64,000 bases of DNA. Source: an uncultured Planctomycetia bacterium (lineage in GTDB: Bacteria > Planctomycetota > Phycisphaerae > Phycisphaerales > SM1A02). Below the pieces are notes generated by a model that worked only from the letters and a program-made list of their open reading frames with translations, did no database searches and was not told where the DNA came from. How positions within the stretch are numbered: position 1 is the stretch's first letter; every line of letters begins with the position of its first letter. Below are positions 8,765-17,609 of the stretch, one piece after another. The stretch is from contig CALMPF010000066.1 of assembly GCA_937871505.1 (NCBI GenBank), forward strand, positions 27,497 to 91,496, in the 5' to 3' direction. Made by a program: the position numbers and the translations under genes.

Positions 8765-9646
8765 TCACGCCCGCCGCGCCGCGGCCGCGCTCTTCACGTC
8801 GATGGCGTCGCGCCCCACGAGGGCCACGCCGAGGCGATCCGCCGCGGCGATCACCGCAGGTCGGTCGACGAGGATCACCCGACCCGCGCCGACGACGACG
8901 CAGCGGCAGCCTGCCTGTGCGCAGCGCTCGATCGTCCGGGCGCCGATCGTCGGCACGTCGGCGCGCCGGTCGTGGCCCGCGGATGCCGTCTTGAGCAGCG
9001 ACCACCCCCTGGCGCGGCAGAGGGCTCCCGCGCGGTCGATCATCGCATCCGTCCCTTCGACGGCCTCGACGGCGATCACGTCGCGCTCGCGCACCGCGAT
9101 CGACTGGCCGATGCCGAGCTCGACCAGCTCCGTGAGCAGCGGCCACCCGAAGTCGGAGTCGCCGAGCGCCTGTGCATCCGGGCGGACCGCGCCCATCACG
9201 CCTGCGGAGGCCATGTGGTCGGGGATGTACGTGGTCGAGTCGATCAGGCGGATTCCCGAGGAGGCGAGTTCGTCGGCGACCGCTGCCAGCAGCGCGGCGT
9301 CGCGCCGGTCATGCCGGAGGCGACGATACCAGAGCCGGATCGCGCGCCAGTCGGGGAGCTGACGGAAGAGCCGCAGCGGATCGTGCATCCGCGCCTTCGC
9401 GACCCGGCCGATCATGATCGCCTCGGCGACCCCCGCGCGCCGAAGCAGCCTGATCCACCGCCCGAGCTGGACGACTCCCGCGGTTTCGAACCGATCGCAG
9501 AGCGAGGGCAGGCCCTGATCGAACTGATCGCGCAGGCCGAGTCCGACGACGCGGCGACCGGCTGCGCGGGCGCCGCGGGCCACGAGCAGCGGCAGCATGC
9601 CCTGACCGGCGATGATGCCGAGCGGGGCACTCGCCGCCGCGCTCAT
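8765..9646 (-). CDS. lpxI: UDP-2,3-diacylglucosamine diphosphatase LpxI
   Basis: LpxI hydrolyses UDP-2,3-diacylglucosamine to lipid X in lipid A synthesis, replacing LpxH in many bacteria. The roughly 293-residue protein has the family features: N-terminal GIIAGQGMLPLLVARGAR, then GLGLRDQFDQ, a central IMIGRVAKA, DSTTYIPDHM, and a C-terminal DUF1009 core with ERDVIAVEAVEGTDAMI and LLKTASAGHDRRADVPTIG. The Asp in EGTDAM lies in the segment carrying the catalytic Asp described for LpxI. The ATG at 9646 was preferred because it lies nine residues before the conserved start; a GTG at 9667 in the same frame would add seven residues. It stands alone, convergent with the metallopeptidase gene and divergent from the aminotransferase. 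Its presence argues for a lipid A-containing outer membrane. Confidence 0.9.
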   Translation of the reverse strand: MSAAASAPLGIIAGQGMLPLLVARGARAAGRRVVGLGLRDQFDQGLPSLCDRFETAGVVQLGRWIRLLRRAGVAEAIMIGRVAKARMHDPLRLFRQLPDWRAIRLWYRRLRHDRRDAALLAAVADELASSGIRLIDSTTYIPDHMASAGVMGAVRPDAQALGDSDFGWPLLTELVELGIGQSIAVRERDVIAVEAVEGTDAMIDRAGALCRARGWSLLKTASAGHDRRADVPTIGARTIERCAQAGCRCVVVGAGRVILVDRPAVIAAADRLGVALVGRDAIDVKSAAAARRA

Positions 9647-9731
9647 CGCGACGACGGATCGTTCCACCGGCGATTGTTGGCGGGTCCGGCGCGCTCCGGC
9701 GCCCGAGGTCAGGAGTTCGTCCTGCGTTCGC

Positions 9732-9737
9732 TACGAT
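9732..9737 (+). promoter_or_regulatory. TACGAT -10-like element 5 nt before the aminotransferase ATG
   Basis: TACGAT ends five bases before the ATG at 9743. If used, transcription would begin at or within the start codon, giving a leaderless mRNA. No Shine-Dalgarno sequence is visible. The -35 region is not recognisable. Confidence 0.35.
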
Positions 9738-9742
9738 CGGCC

Positions 9743-11197
9743 ATGACGCCGACCGCCGCCACCGCCGCCGCGCAACCGCTCGCCGCAGAGTTTCTCGGGG
9801 GACGTCTCGTCACGGAGCACATCGACGCGATCGTCCGCGAGGTGACGCGGCACCAGTCTGCGATCACCGCAGCGCGCGGGCCGACGGGCGCGCTGCGCGA
9901 GTCCTTCCAGAAGTGGCTCGACCGCAACGCCGAGGTGCGCGGCAAGCCGGCGCTCTTTCCCTATCTCGGCAGCGGACTGGGCAACGGGCCGCTCGTCGAG
10001 CTGCTCGACGGCTCGGTCAAGTGGGACATGATCAACGGGATCGGCGTGCACATGTTCGGGCACAGCCATCCGGAGATGATCCGAGCCGCGCTGCACGCGG
10101 CGCTCGGCGACACCGTCCAGCAGGGCAACCTCCAGGCCAACGCCGACAGCGTGCTCTTCGGCGAGCTGCTCGTCGAGGAGGCAGGCCGTGCCAGCCGGCT
10201 GCGCCACGCCTTCCTGACCAACTCCGGCTGCATGGCCAACGAGTCGGCGCTGAAGGTCTGCTTCCAGCGCAACGCGCCGGCGTCGAGGGTGCTGGCCTTC
10301 CAGGAGTGCTTCATGGGGCGCTCGACGACCATGGCCCAGATCGGCGACTCCGCGGCGGGGCGCGTCGGCATTCCGCTGAACACGCTCGTCGACTACATGC
10401 CCTTCTACGACCCGGTGCACGGCGATCGCTCCACGGAGTACGCATGCTGGCACCTTCGCCAGTACATCCAGCGCTACCCCGGCCAGCACGCCTGCTTCGT
10501 GATGGAGCTCGTGCAGGGGGAGGGCGGCTTCAACACAGCGCCGCCTTCGTTCTTCGAGGCCCTGATGACGATCTGCCGCGAGCACGGCATCGCCGTCTGG
10601 GTCGACGAGGTCCAGACGTTCGGCCGGACGGAGCGGATGTACCACTTCGAGCAGCTCGGCCTGGGCGACTTCGTCGACGTGGTGACCATCGGCAAGATGA
10701 GCCAGGCGTGCGCCTGCCTCTTCACGCCCGAATACAGCCCCAAGCCGGGGCTCCTCAGCGGGACCTTCATCTCGGGGACGGTGGAGCTCCAGGTCGGTCG
10801 CCGGGCGCTCGAGCTGCTGCGCGATGGCGGCTTCTACGGCCCGGAAGGGCGGATCGCGAAGCTGCACGGGGCCTTCCGCGAGCACGCCGCGGCGCTCGTC
10901 GCGCGCCGGCCGGACCTCTTTCCCGCCGTGACCCACTGGACCGGCCGGAAGGAGGAGGCGGTTCCGCGTTTCGGCGGGATCGGCGGCATGTGCAGGCTGA
11001 CGCCCTTCGGCGGCGACAAGGCGCTGACCATGAAGGCGCTCCACCTGCTGTTCGAAGAGGGGGTGATCGCCTTCTACTGCGGTCATGGGCCCTTTCACCT
11101 GCGGTTCCTGCCTCCGGTGGGTGCGATGCGCCCTGAGCAGTTCGCGGGTGTCTTCGCGATCGTCGAGCGGGCCCTCGATCGCGCCAAGGCGGGGTAG
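9743..11197 (+). CDS. Class III PLP-dependent aminotransferase (probable AstC role)
   Basis: This 484-residue fold-type I, class III aminotransferase shows the cofactor-site motifs AVWVDEVQTFGRTERM (Asp binding the pyridine nitrogen) and VVTIGKMSQACA, whose Lys318 should form the internal aldimine. The segment around the Lys and the N-terminal GSGLGNGPLVELLDG resemble L-lysine 6-aminotransferase-like enzymes more than standard AstC/ArgD (which have a S-KALGGG-type motif). The two downstream genes are astA and astD, so the simplest role is transamination of N2-succinylornithine to succinylglutamate semialdehyde in arginine catabolism. This role is inferred from context; lysine or ornithine aminotransferase activity is the main alternative. 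A 400-bp gap separates it from astA. Confidence 0.82.
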   Translation: MTPTAATAAAQPLAAEFLGGRLVTEHIDAIVREVTRHQSAITAARGPTGALRESFQKWLDRNAEVRGKPALFPYLGSGLGNGPLVELLDGSVKWDMINGIGVHMFGHSHPEMIRAALHAALGDTVQQGNLQANADSVLFGELLVEEAGRASRLRHAFLTNSGCMANESALKVCFQRNAPASRVLAFQECFMGRSTTMAQIGDSAAGRVGIPLNTLVDYMPFYDPVHGDRSTEYACWHLRQYIQRYPGQHACFVMELVQGEGGFNTAPPSFFEALMTICREHGIAVWVDEVQTFGRTERMYHFEQLGLGDFVDVVTIGKMSQACACLFTPEYSPKPGLLSGTFISGTVELQVGRRALELLRDGGFYGPEGRIAKLHGAFREHAAALVARRPDLFPAVTHWTGRKEEAVPRFGGIGGMCRLTPFGGDKALTMKALHLLFEEGVIAFYCGHGPFHLRFLPPVGAMRPEQFAGVFAIVERALDRAKAG

Positions 11198-11597
11198 CGC
11201 TCCGCAGCCCCGGAGCTCGAAGGGGCCTAGCACTACAGCGCTGGGACTCGTCTGCTCCGGCGCGAGGCGGTCGGACGCTGATGTTCTGCACCGAGTAGGG
11301 AAGCAGATCGGGCGCCGGAGGCCCCTCTGCTGGCCATCAAGCCCCGATCGTTGAATCGAGCCGCGAGCGTCGCCGCCGGAGAACGCCGCTTCCGGACGCC
11401 GCAGCCGGAGAAGCGGGGCGATGGAGCGCTCGGGGCGCGGCGCCGCCAACCGACCTGCGCTGCCTCGCAGGACCAGGCCGGTCATCATCCAGCCTGCTCC
11501 CGACCATCGGTTTGGGTCGCGCGGCTGTCGTCGCGGCAATCTCCGGTATCCTCCGGCGACGTGCCACGTCCCTGCCTCGGCACCTCCCAAGGCTCCC
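11198..11597 (+). other. 400-bp gap before astA, with interspersed repeat and -10-like site
   Basis: No convincing gene is seen. The gap holds one copy of a 36-bp interspersed repeat at 11226-11261. A TATCCT -10-like hexamer at 11547-11552 would give astA a leader of about 40 nt. Confidence 0.4.
11226..11261 (+). repeat. 36-bp interspersed repeat, copy 1
   Basis: This stretch begins CCTAGCACTACAGCGCTGGG and matches the reverse complement of 57774-57809 at about 33 of 36 positions. It sits 28 bp after the aminotransferase stop codon. Both copies are intergenic, and the core contains the palindrome CAGCGCTG. Function unknown; a small dispersed element or a shared regulatory or termination sequence are possible. 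Confidence 0.6.
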
Positions 11598-12773
11598 ATG
11601 TTCGTGATCCGCCAGGCCCAGCCGGACGACCTCCCCACGCTCCTGAAGCTGGCGCGGATGGTTCACTTCATCAACCTCCCGGCAGACCGCGACATCATCG
11701 CGGCCAAGATCGCCAGGAGCCGCCTCTCCTTCCAGGGGCAGGCGCCATCGGAGCGCGAACGCGAGTTCATGTTCGTGCTCGAACACGTCGAGAGCGAGTC
11801 GGTGGTGGGGACCTGCGCCGTGCTCTCCTGCATCTCCTGGCCGGGGCATCCGCACACCTACCTCAAGGTCAGCCGCCGCGAGCACTTCAGCCGCGATCTC
11901 CAGAGCGGCTCCGTCCATGTGACGCTCCAGCTCGGCACCGACGAGACCGGGCCGAGCGAGCTCGGCGGGCTGATCCTCGCGCCGGGCTACCGAGGGCATC
12001 CCGCGCGGCTGGGCTCGCTCCTCTCGCTGATCCGCCTCCACTACGTCGGTCTGCACCGCGAGTGGTTCAGCGAGCGGATCATCGCCGAGATGATGGGCGC
12101 CCTGACGCCGGACAGCCGCAATCTGCTCTGGGAGTACCTCGGCCGGAGGTTCATCAATCTTCAATACAGCGAGGCGGATCGCTTCTGTCAGCACAGCAAG
12201 GAGTTCATCACCTCGCTCCTGCCGCCAGGGGAGATCTACGCGGCGCTGCTGCCCCCGGAGGCGAGAAACCTCATCGGAAGGGTCGGCGAGGAGACGCGGC
12301 CGGCGCTGGCGATGCTCGAGCGGCAGGGCTTTGCCTCCAACGAGCATGTCGATCCCTTCGACGGCGGGCCGTACATCGGAGCCCAGCGCGACCGGATCCC
12401 GATCGTGGCAGCGACCCGCCGAGCCACGCTCGCCGATCCCCAGGACCCGCATCCCGAGGAACTTCCGCGCCAGGAGTGCTTCGTGAGCTGCGATGGCGAC
12501 GAGGGTTTCCGCGCGGTCCGCTGCCTCGCCCTGATCGACGGCGACAACGTCGCGATCCCGGCCGAGAGCGCCGGTCTCATCGGTGCCCAGCCCGGCGAGG
12601 CCGTCGGGGTGACGCCGCTGACGGTCCATCAGCTCACCGGCGCGGATCGCGCCGCGGAGCGAGGGGCGGCGGCGCCCAGCGCGGCGGGATCCGACGGCGC
12701 GATGGCGCGCCGAGCGTCCTCGGCGAAGCGCGTCTCGGGAGGACCCCGTCGCAAGCGCGGCGCCCAGCGCTGA
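11598..12773 (+). CDS. astA: Arginine N-succinyltransferase
   Basis: AstA transfers succinate from succinyl-CoA to the alpha-amino group of arginine, the first step of the arginine succinyltransferase pathway. The 391-residue protein starts MFVIRQAQPDDLPTLLKLA and keeps the family landmarks: SLDLPAD-like INLPADRDIIAAKIARS, an EFMFVLEH strand, GTCAVLSCI, a SELGGLILAPGYRG acceptor-site block, FINLQYSEADRFC, FITSLLPPGEIYAALL and the signature FDGGPY. Typical AstA proteins are about 340 residues; the extra length is a basic, Ala/Ser-rich C-terminal tail that may be non-conserved. The ATG at 11598 is fixed by homology; the open frame extends upstream without similarity. astD follows 44 bp downstream. 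Confidence 0.93.
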   Translation: MFVIRQAQPDDLPTLLKLARMVHFINLPADRDIIAAKIARSRLSFQGQAPSEREREFMFVLEHVESESVVGTCAVLSCISWPGHPHTYLKVSRREHFSRDLQSGSVHVTLQLGTDETGPSELGGLILAPGYRGHPARLGSLLSLIRLHYVGLHREWFSERIIAEMMGALTPDSRNLLWEYLGRRFINLQYSEADRFCQHSKEFITSLLPPGEIYAALLPPEARNLIGRVGEETRPALAMLERQGFASNEHVDPFDGGPYIGAQRDRIPIVAATRRATLADPQDPHPEELPRQECFVSCDGDEGFRAVRCLALIDGDNVAIPAESAGLIGAQPGEAVGVTPLTVHQLTGADRAAERGAAAPSAAGSDGAMARRASSAKRVSGGPRRKRGAQR

Positions 12774-12817
12774 GCGCCTCCGTCTCCTGCATCGCCCCGG
12801 CCCGCACCCCTCCCGCC

Positions 12818-14362
12818 ATGGACTCGCGCACCGCCACCCCGGATTCGGCTCTTGCCCATCCGCCCTCCGACTTCATCGACGGCCGCTTCGTGCAGCTTCG
12901 AGGGGGCTCCGCCGCGATCGTCGCGCGCGATCCGGCGGACCCGCAGCGCGTGACGTGGACGGGCGAGCCGGTCCTGTCGCACGTCGACGACGCGGTCGCG
13001 TCGGCCCGGAGCGCGCTGCGCTCGTGGTCGGGCCGGCCGCTCGAGGCGCGCGTGGCGATCCTGCGCCGTTGGCAGGAGGTCACCGCAGCGCACGCGGAGC
13101 GCATCGCTGCGCAGGTCTGCGACGAGATGGGCAAGACGATCGCCGAGTGCCGCTTCGAGGCCCGCGCTCTCGCGGAGAAGGTCGACATCACGCTCGACCG
13201 GATCTCCTTCTCGCGCGTCTCGGACTACGAGCTGGCGGTGGGCGCGACGCGCAGCGGAGCCTGCCGCTTCCGGCCGCATGGCGTCCTCGCCGTCCTCGGT
13301 CCGTTCAACTTCCCCGCCCATCTGCCCAACGGTCACTTCGTTCCCGCGCTGATCCTCGGCAACACCGTCGTGCTGAAGCCATCGGAGAAGACTCCGGGAA
13401 CGGGACAGCTCCTCGCCGAGCTGATGCATGAAGCGGGCATTCCGGCGGGCGTCTTCAACGTCGTCCAGGGCGGCGCCGAGAGCGCAGCGAGGCTCGTGGC
13501 GCACGACGACATCGACGGGATCCTCTTCACGGGGTCATGGCCGGTCGGGCGGCGCATCCTCGCGGCCAATCTCGATCGTCCGGGCCGGATCGTCGCGCTG
13601 GAGATGGGCGGGAACAACCCCGCCGTCGTCATGCCCACGGCGAACCTCCGGCAGGCCGCGATCGAGTGCGTGCGCAGCGCGTTCGCGACCACGGGCCAGC
13701 GCTGCACCTGCACGCGGAGGCTGATCGTTCACCGCGCCGTCGCCGACCGCTTCGTTCCGCTGGTTCTGAAGGCGGCGAGCACGCTGCTTGTCGGTCCCGG
13801 GCGCTCCGGGACACCGATCTTCATGGGTCCGGTCGCGACCGCCGCCGCGGCGGAGGCGACCCTGCGCTTCCAGTCCGACCTCGCCGCCGCCGGCGGCCGG
13901 GTCCTCCTCGAGAGCACCCGCGTCCGTCCGCCGGAGGCGCCGGAGGGGCACTTCGTCACCGCTGGCATCGTCGAGGTTCCGGGGTTCTCACGCGACCGCG
14001 ATGAAGAGCTCTTCGGTCCCATCCTCCAGGTCGCGGTCGTCGACTCGATCGACGAGGCGATCGCGCAGGCGGGCGCCACGCGCTTCGGACTCGCCGCGAG
14101 CCTCTTCAGCGCGGACGACGGGGAGTGGGAGGCGTTCTTCGCGGGGGTCCGGGCCGGGTGCGTGAACCGGAACACGGGAACGGCGGGAGCGAGCTCGAAG
14201 CTCCCCTTCGGCGGGCTCGGACTCAGCGGCAACCATCGTCCCGCCGCCGCGTTCAGCGTCGACTACTGCGCCCATCCGGTGGCGAGCATGGTCGAGCGCG
14301 GCGCCGAGGCGGCCGTTCCTGCCGGGATGCAGTGGGACGATCGCTGGCTCGGCTCCGCCTGA
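12818..14362 (+). CDS. astD: N-succinylglutamate 5-semialdehyde dehydrogenase
   Basis: AstD oxidises succinylglutamate semialdehyde to succinylglutamate with NAD+. The 514-residue protein is a full aldehyde dehydrogenase with AstD-type features: FIDGRFV at the start, GPFNFPAHLPNGHFVPALILGN (split here, cofactor pocket), VLKPSEKTPGTGQ, LFTGSWPVGR, general base Glu262 in ALEMGGNNPAVV and nucleophile Cys296 in TTGQRCTCTRR. LEMGGNNP and GQRCTCARR-like strings are typical of AstD rather than generic aldehyde dehydrogenases. It follows astA directly and probably shares its transcript. astB and astE are not in the window, so the pathway is incomplete locally. Confidence 0.92.
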   Translation: MDSRTATPDSALAHPPSDFIDGRFVQLRGGSAAIVARDPADPQRVTWTGEPVLSHVDDAVASARSALRSWSGRPLEARVAILRRWQEVTAAHAERIAAQVCDEMGKTIAECRFEARALAEKVDITLDRISFSRVSDYELAVGATRSGACRFRPHGVLAVLGPFNFPAHLPNGHFVPALILGNTVVLKPSEKTPGTGQLLAELMHEAGIPAGVFNVVQGGAESAARLVAHDDIDGILFTGSWPVGRRILAANLDRPGRIVALEMGGNNPAVVMPTANLRQAAIECVRSAFATTGQRCTCTRRLIVHRAVADRFVPLVLKAASTLLVGPGRSGTPIFMGPVATAAAAEATLRFQSDLAAAGGRVLLESTRVRPPEAPEGHFVTAGIVEVPGFSRDRDEELFGPILQVAVVDSIDEAIAQAGATRFGLAASLFSADDGEWEAFFAGVRAGCVNRNTGTAGASSKLPFGGLGLSGNHRPAAAFSVDYCAHPVASMVERGAEAAVPAGMQWDDRWLGSA

Positions 14363-14566
14363 GCGCGGCACCCCGGCGCCGGGCTCCGTTCGCGCCGCTG
14401 AGGGAGGAGCGTCGACGAGAGCGATGGCGCGTTGCGAGCGGCGCCTTCGCGTGGTGGTTCGAGCGGCCGAGAGCGCGACGCGACGCGATGCGTCCGCCGC
14501 ATCCTCGCCGCGCGTCGAGTCTCTCCGATCGTCGACTTCCGACCACCTCAGCCCAAGAAAGGCCCC

Positions 14567-16477
14567 ATGCACACTCCGCACTTCCCCGCACTCGGGATCG
14601 CGGGCGCCGTCGCCGCGCTCCTCTCCGCCACCGCCTCTGCGATCGACATGGTCGCGCTGGTCTCGCCGAACGAGGCGGCCCAGGGATACTTCGGCACCTC
14701 CGTCAGCGGGATCCCCGACGTCGACGGCGACGGCATCGACGACGTGATCGTCGGCGCGCCGGGCGAGAACGGCCTCGGCGTCGTCAGCTCCGGACGCGTC
14801 TACATCTTCTCCGGCGCGACCGGAATGCTGATCCGCGCCCACGCCTCGCCCAACTCCGTCCTCCAGGGGCGATTCGGCCAGGCCGTCGCCGGAGTGCCGG
14901 ACTTCACCGGCGATGGCCGCGGCGACTACATCGTCGGCGCCACCGGGGAGCTCGGCGGCGCCGGGCGCGTCTACGTCTACTCAGGGGCCACCGGCGCCGT
15001 GGTGCGCGTCCACACGTCGCCCAACGGCGCGGCCTCCGGCGTCTTCGGCCGCTCGGTCGCAGGGACCGAGGACCTCAGCGGCGACTCCCGCGGCGACTAC
15101 GTCGTCGGCGCCCCCGGCGAGAACGGCGAGCGCGGACGCGTCTACGTCTACTCGGGTCAGACCGGCGGCCTCATCCGCACGCACAACTCGCCCAACGCCG
15201 AGCTGGGGGGCTGGTTCGGGTACAGCGTCTCCGGCGTTCCCGACGCGAACTCCGATGGTCGCGGCGACTACGTCGTCGGAGCGCCGAACGAGGATCCCGG
15301 CGCCAGCCCCGTCGACTCCGGCCGCGCGTACATCTACTCCGGGCAGAACGGGGCGCTGATGCACACGCTCGTCTCCGGCAATCCGGCCGTGAACGGCCAC
15401 TTCGGCTGGTCGGTCGCGGGCGTGCCCGATGTGGGCGTCGGCGGCGGCGACGTGATCGTCGGTGCGCCGCATGAGCCGGTGACGATCGCCGCGACGACGT
15501 ACACCGAGGCCGGTCGCGCCTACCTCTTCTCGGGGACCGGCGGGTTCCTCGCCCGGACCTACACCGCGCCCGCCGCGGATACCCACAGCGCCAACCTCTT
15601 CGGCTGGGCCGTCGGCGGGATGCCTGACCGCAATGGCGACGGCAAGGGCGAACTGATCGTTGGCGCCCCGGGATGGCCCGGCTATCACGTCTACGTCTTC
15701 GAGGGCACCAACGGCTTCGGCCTTCTCGAGACGCACACCTCGCCGGACAACCTCGGCGCGAACCAGCTCTGGGGCGGTGCGGTCGCCGGGATCGGCGACG
15801 CCAACGGCAATGGTCTCGGCGACTTCATCGTCGGCGGCCGCGGGAGCGACGCCTTTCCGGGCGGCCCCTCGGAGTCGGGGCGCGCATACATCTACCGCCT
15901 GCCGCCATTCAACGACTCGTGTTCGTTCCTCACGATGGGAGCGCTCTACGCCGGCGTCAACGCCTTCAGCAACATCGGCGCCACCGGCGCCGGGCCGCCG
16001 ACGCCCTGCATCGTCGGCTTCGGCAGCGATCTCTGGTACGTCTACACCGCCACCTGCACCGGCACAGTGACGATCAACACCTGCAACAGCGCCAGCTTCA
16101 GCACCGCCATCGCGGTCTATCAGGGTTGCTCGTATGGCGGCGCCGGATTCACCTGCTCGCTCGGTCCGCTGGTGGCGTGCAGCAACAACGCGCCCGGCTG
16201 CGGCAACGGCTCCAGCGTGAGCTTCGCGGCGACCCCCGGCCAGTGCTTCACCGTCCGCGTCGGCGGCGCGTTCGGCGCCCAGGGGACCGGCACGATCCAG
16301 GTCGCGTGCATCCAGGGCTGCGACGAGGATCTCAACGGCGACGGCGTCGTCAACGGGGCTGACATCGGTCTGCTCCTCGGACAGTGGGGCGGCCCCGGCA
16401 GCGCCGACCTCGACGGCAACGGAGTGGTCGACGGCGCCGATCTCGGTCTGCTCCTCGGCGCGTGGGGTTCCTGCTGA
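14567..16477 (+). CDS. Secreted FG-GAP repeat protein with C-terminal dockerin-like pair
   Basis: This 636-residue protein starts with a signal peptide ([25 protein letters not shown], given in full only by position here: residues 1-25) preceded by an AAGAAAGG ribosome-binding site. About seven FG-GAP/integrin-alpha-like blades follow (residues about 30-440), each with a G-FG-SV-G--D, D-DG--D--VGAPGE, GRVY--SG pattern, expected to fold as a calcium-binding beta-propeller. A Cys-containing beta domain (about 445-590) comes next. Two dockerin/EF-hand-like loops end the protein, each [18 protein letters not shown], finishing AWGSC. It is likely extracellular or cell-surface. The function is unknown; adhesion or carbohydrate/protein binding would fit the fold. 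Confidence 0.85.
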   Translation: MHTPHFPALGIAGAVAALLSATASAIDMVALVSPNEAAQGYFGTSVSGIPDVDGDGIDDVIVGAPGENGLGVVSSGRVYIFSGATGMLIRAHASPNSVLQGRFGQAVAGVPDFTGDGRGDYIVGATGELGGAGRVYVYSGATGAVVRVHTSPNGAASGVFGRSVAGTEDLSGDSRGDYVVGAPGENGERGRVYVYSGQTGGLIRTHNSPNAELGGWFGYSVSGVPDANSDGRGDYVVGAPNEDPGASPVDSGRAYIYSGQNGALMHTLVSGNPAVNGHFGWSVAGVPDVGVGGGDVIVGAPHEPVTIAATTYTEAGRAYLFSGTGGFLARTYTAPAADTHSANLFGWAVGGMPDRNGDGKGELIVGAPGWPGYHVYVFEGTNGFGLLETHTSPDNLGANQLWGGAVAGIGDANGNGLGDFIVGGRGSDAFPGGPSESGRAYIYRLPPFNDSCSFLTMGALYAGVNAFSNIGATGAGPPTPCIVGFGSDLWYVYTATCTGTVTINTCNSASFSTAIAVYQGCSYGGAGFTCSLGPLVACSNNAPGCGNGSSVSFAATPGQCFTVRVGGAFGAQGTGTIQVACIQGCDEDLNGDGVVNGADIGLLLGQWGGPGSADLDGNGVVDGADLGLLLGAWGSC

Positions 16478-16922
16478 CGGAACCGTTCGAGCCCGCGCCG
16501 GAGGCCGACGCCGCCTGCGCCCATCGGAGGGATGGGCGCGGACCGGGTCGGCCTTCGGCGCGCAGGGTCCGATGCGGCCATCGGCTCAGCGGGGCGCGGC
16601 GAGGCGCAGGACGCTGCGGACAAACCGGCGTCGGACTCTCCGAAGTGAGCGCCGGGAGCGGATCGACGAACCGGTCGGTGCTCCAGCGCCGCTGGGGCCG
16701 CGTCCTCCGAAAGCGGCCTGCCGGCGCCCGAGGCCCGCGACTCACTTCATCGTCGGGCTTGATGGCTCGAACTGGGCCGCTGGGCCGATGGGCCACTGGG
16801 CGGCTGGACCACTGGGCCGATGGACCACCGGGCCCCATCCGCCTCGCTCCTCCGCGCGTGAGACGCACGGCGGAACGTCTCGCGACGGCGCGAACGCGCG
16901 CTGCCGTGCGAGCGATGAAGCG
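16478..16922 (+). other. 445-bp gap containing an 8-bp tandem array
   Basis: No gene is supported between the FG-GAP gene and the convergent miniprotein gene. The notable content is the 8-bp repeat array at 16773-16836. Confidence 0.4.
16773..16836 (+). repeat. 8-bp tandem array (CTGGGCCG/ATGGACCA), 8 units
   Basis: Eight consecutive 8-mers can be read in register: CTGGGCCG, CTGGGCCG, ATGGGCCA, CTGGGCGG, CTGGACCA, CTGGGCCG, ATGGACCA, CCGGGCCC. The units are near-palindromic and alternate between two variants. The array is intergenic between convergent genes. Confidence 0.8.
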
Positions 16923-17093
16923 TCAAGCCCGGTTCGACGCGGCCTTGCCCGCGATCGCGCCCGCGATCCCGCCGGCAACGCCCCCGGCGACGGCGCCACT
17001 CCCCGCGAGCCCGAGGAGGCGCATCACGACGACAGCGATCACGGCGCCGATGACGGCGCCGACGATGATGAAAAGCATGGTTCTTCCTGACAT
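16923..17093 (-). CDS. Small glycine-zipper membrane protein
   Basis: This 56-residue protein begins MSGRTMLFIIVGAVIGAVIA, giving one clear transmembrane segment. A second, Gly/Ala-rich segment (GAVAGGVAGGIAGAIAGKAA) has the spacing of a glycine zipper, and the C-terminus is short and basic. The start is supported by a strong Shine-Dalgarno sequence GGGAGGT seven bases before the ATG at 17093. It lies downstream of dnaA on the same strand but 516 bp away. No function can be assigned; small glycine-zipper proteins often oligomerise in the inner or outer membrane. Confidence 0.65.
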   Translation of the reverse strand: MSGRTMLFIIVGAVIGAVIAVVVMRLLGLAGSGAVAGGVAGGIAGAIAGKAASNRA

Positions 17094-17609
17094 CGAGCAG
17101 ACCTCCCGCGCGAGTCGCGTCCCGAGCCGGGCTCCTTGAGCCCGCCCTCCAAGCCCGCCACCGCAGAGCCAAGGTACTGCGGATCGGGTGCCGCCGCCGT
17201 TGCGGTGAACGCGGGAGCGGGCCGGGGGGTGCGTGACCGATTCCGCGGTCCCAATTCTGCTGTCCCAATTCTGCTGTCCCAATTCTGCTGTCGTTGGTGC
17301 GCGGCCCTCCGGGCCGCTCCTGCTCCACCGGAGTGGCTTCGGACGGCTGTCGGCACTGCGGCAGATCGGGAGTGGCGCGGCTCGAGCCGGGCGCCGACAT
17401 GGACGAGAGCGCGACGGACCACCAGAGGCGGCCCAGAACGCCGCGCACCGAGAGTGGCCGTCGCACCGAAGATGGCCGCGGAGTCGGTCATGCACCCCCG
17501 GGCCGGGGGCGAGCCTGGGCCGAGCCGGGACTCGGTGCGGGAGCGGGGCGGAGGCCCTTCGTGGAGTGCGTCGGCCTCCTCCGTGAAGCTCCTCCTGCTT
17601 GAGCCCGGC
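17094..17609 (-). other. 516-bp gap downstream of dnaA with 14-bp repeats
   Basis: No gene is supported. The gap contains three exact 14-bp repeats (17249-17290), which are its most A/T-rich part. The remainder shows only GC-rich sequence. Confidence 0.4.
17249..17290 (+). repeat. Three exact 14-bp tandem repeats
   Basis: TCCCAATTCTGCTG occurs three times without change, head to tail, preceded by a partial related sequence (ATTCCGCGG). It lies in the gap between dnaA and the miniprotein gene. Exact identity of the units points to recent expansion. Confidence 0.9.
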
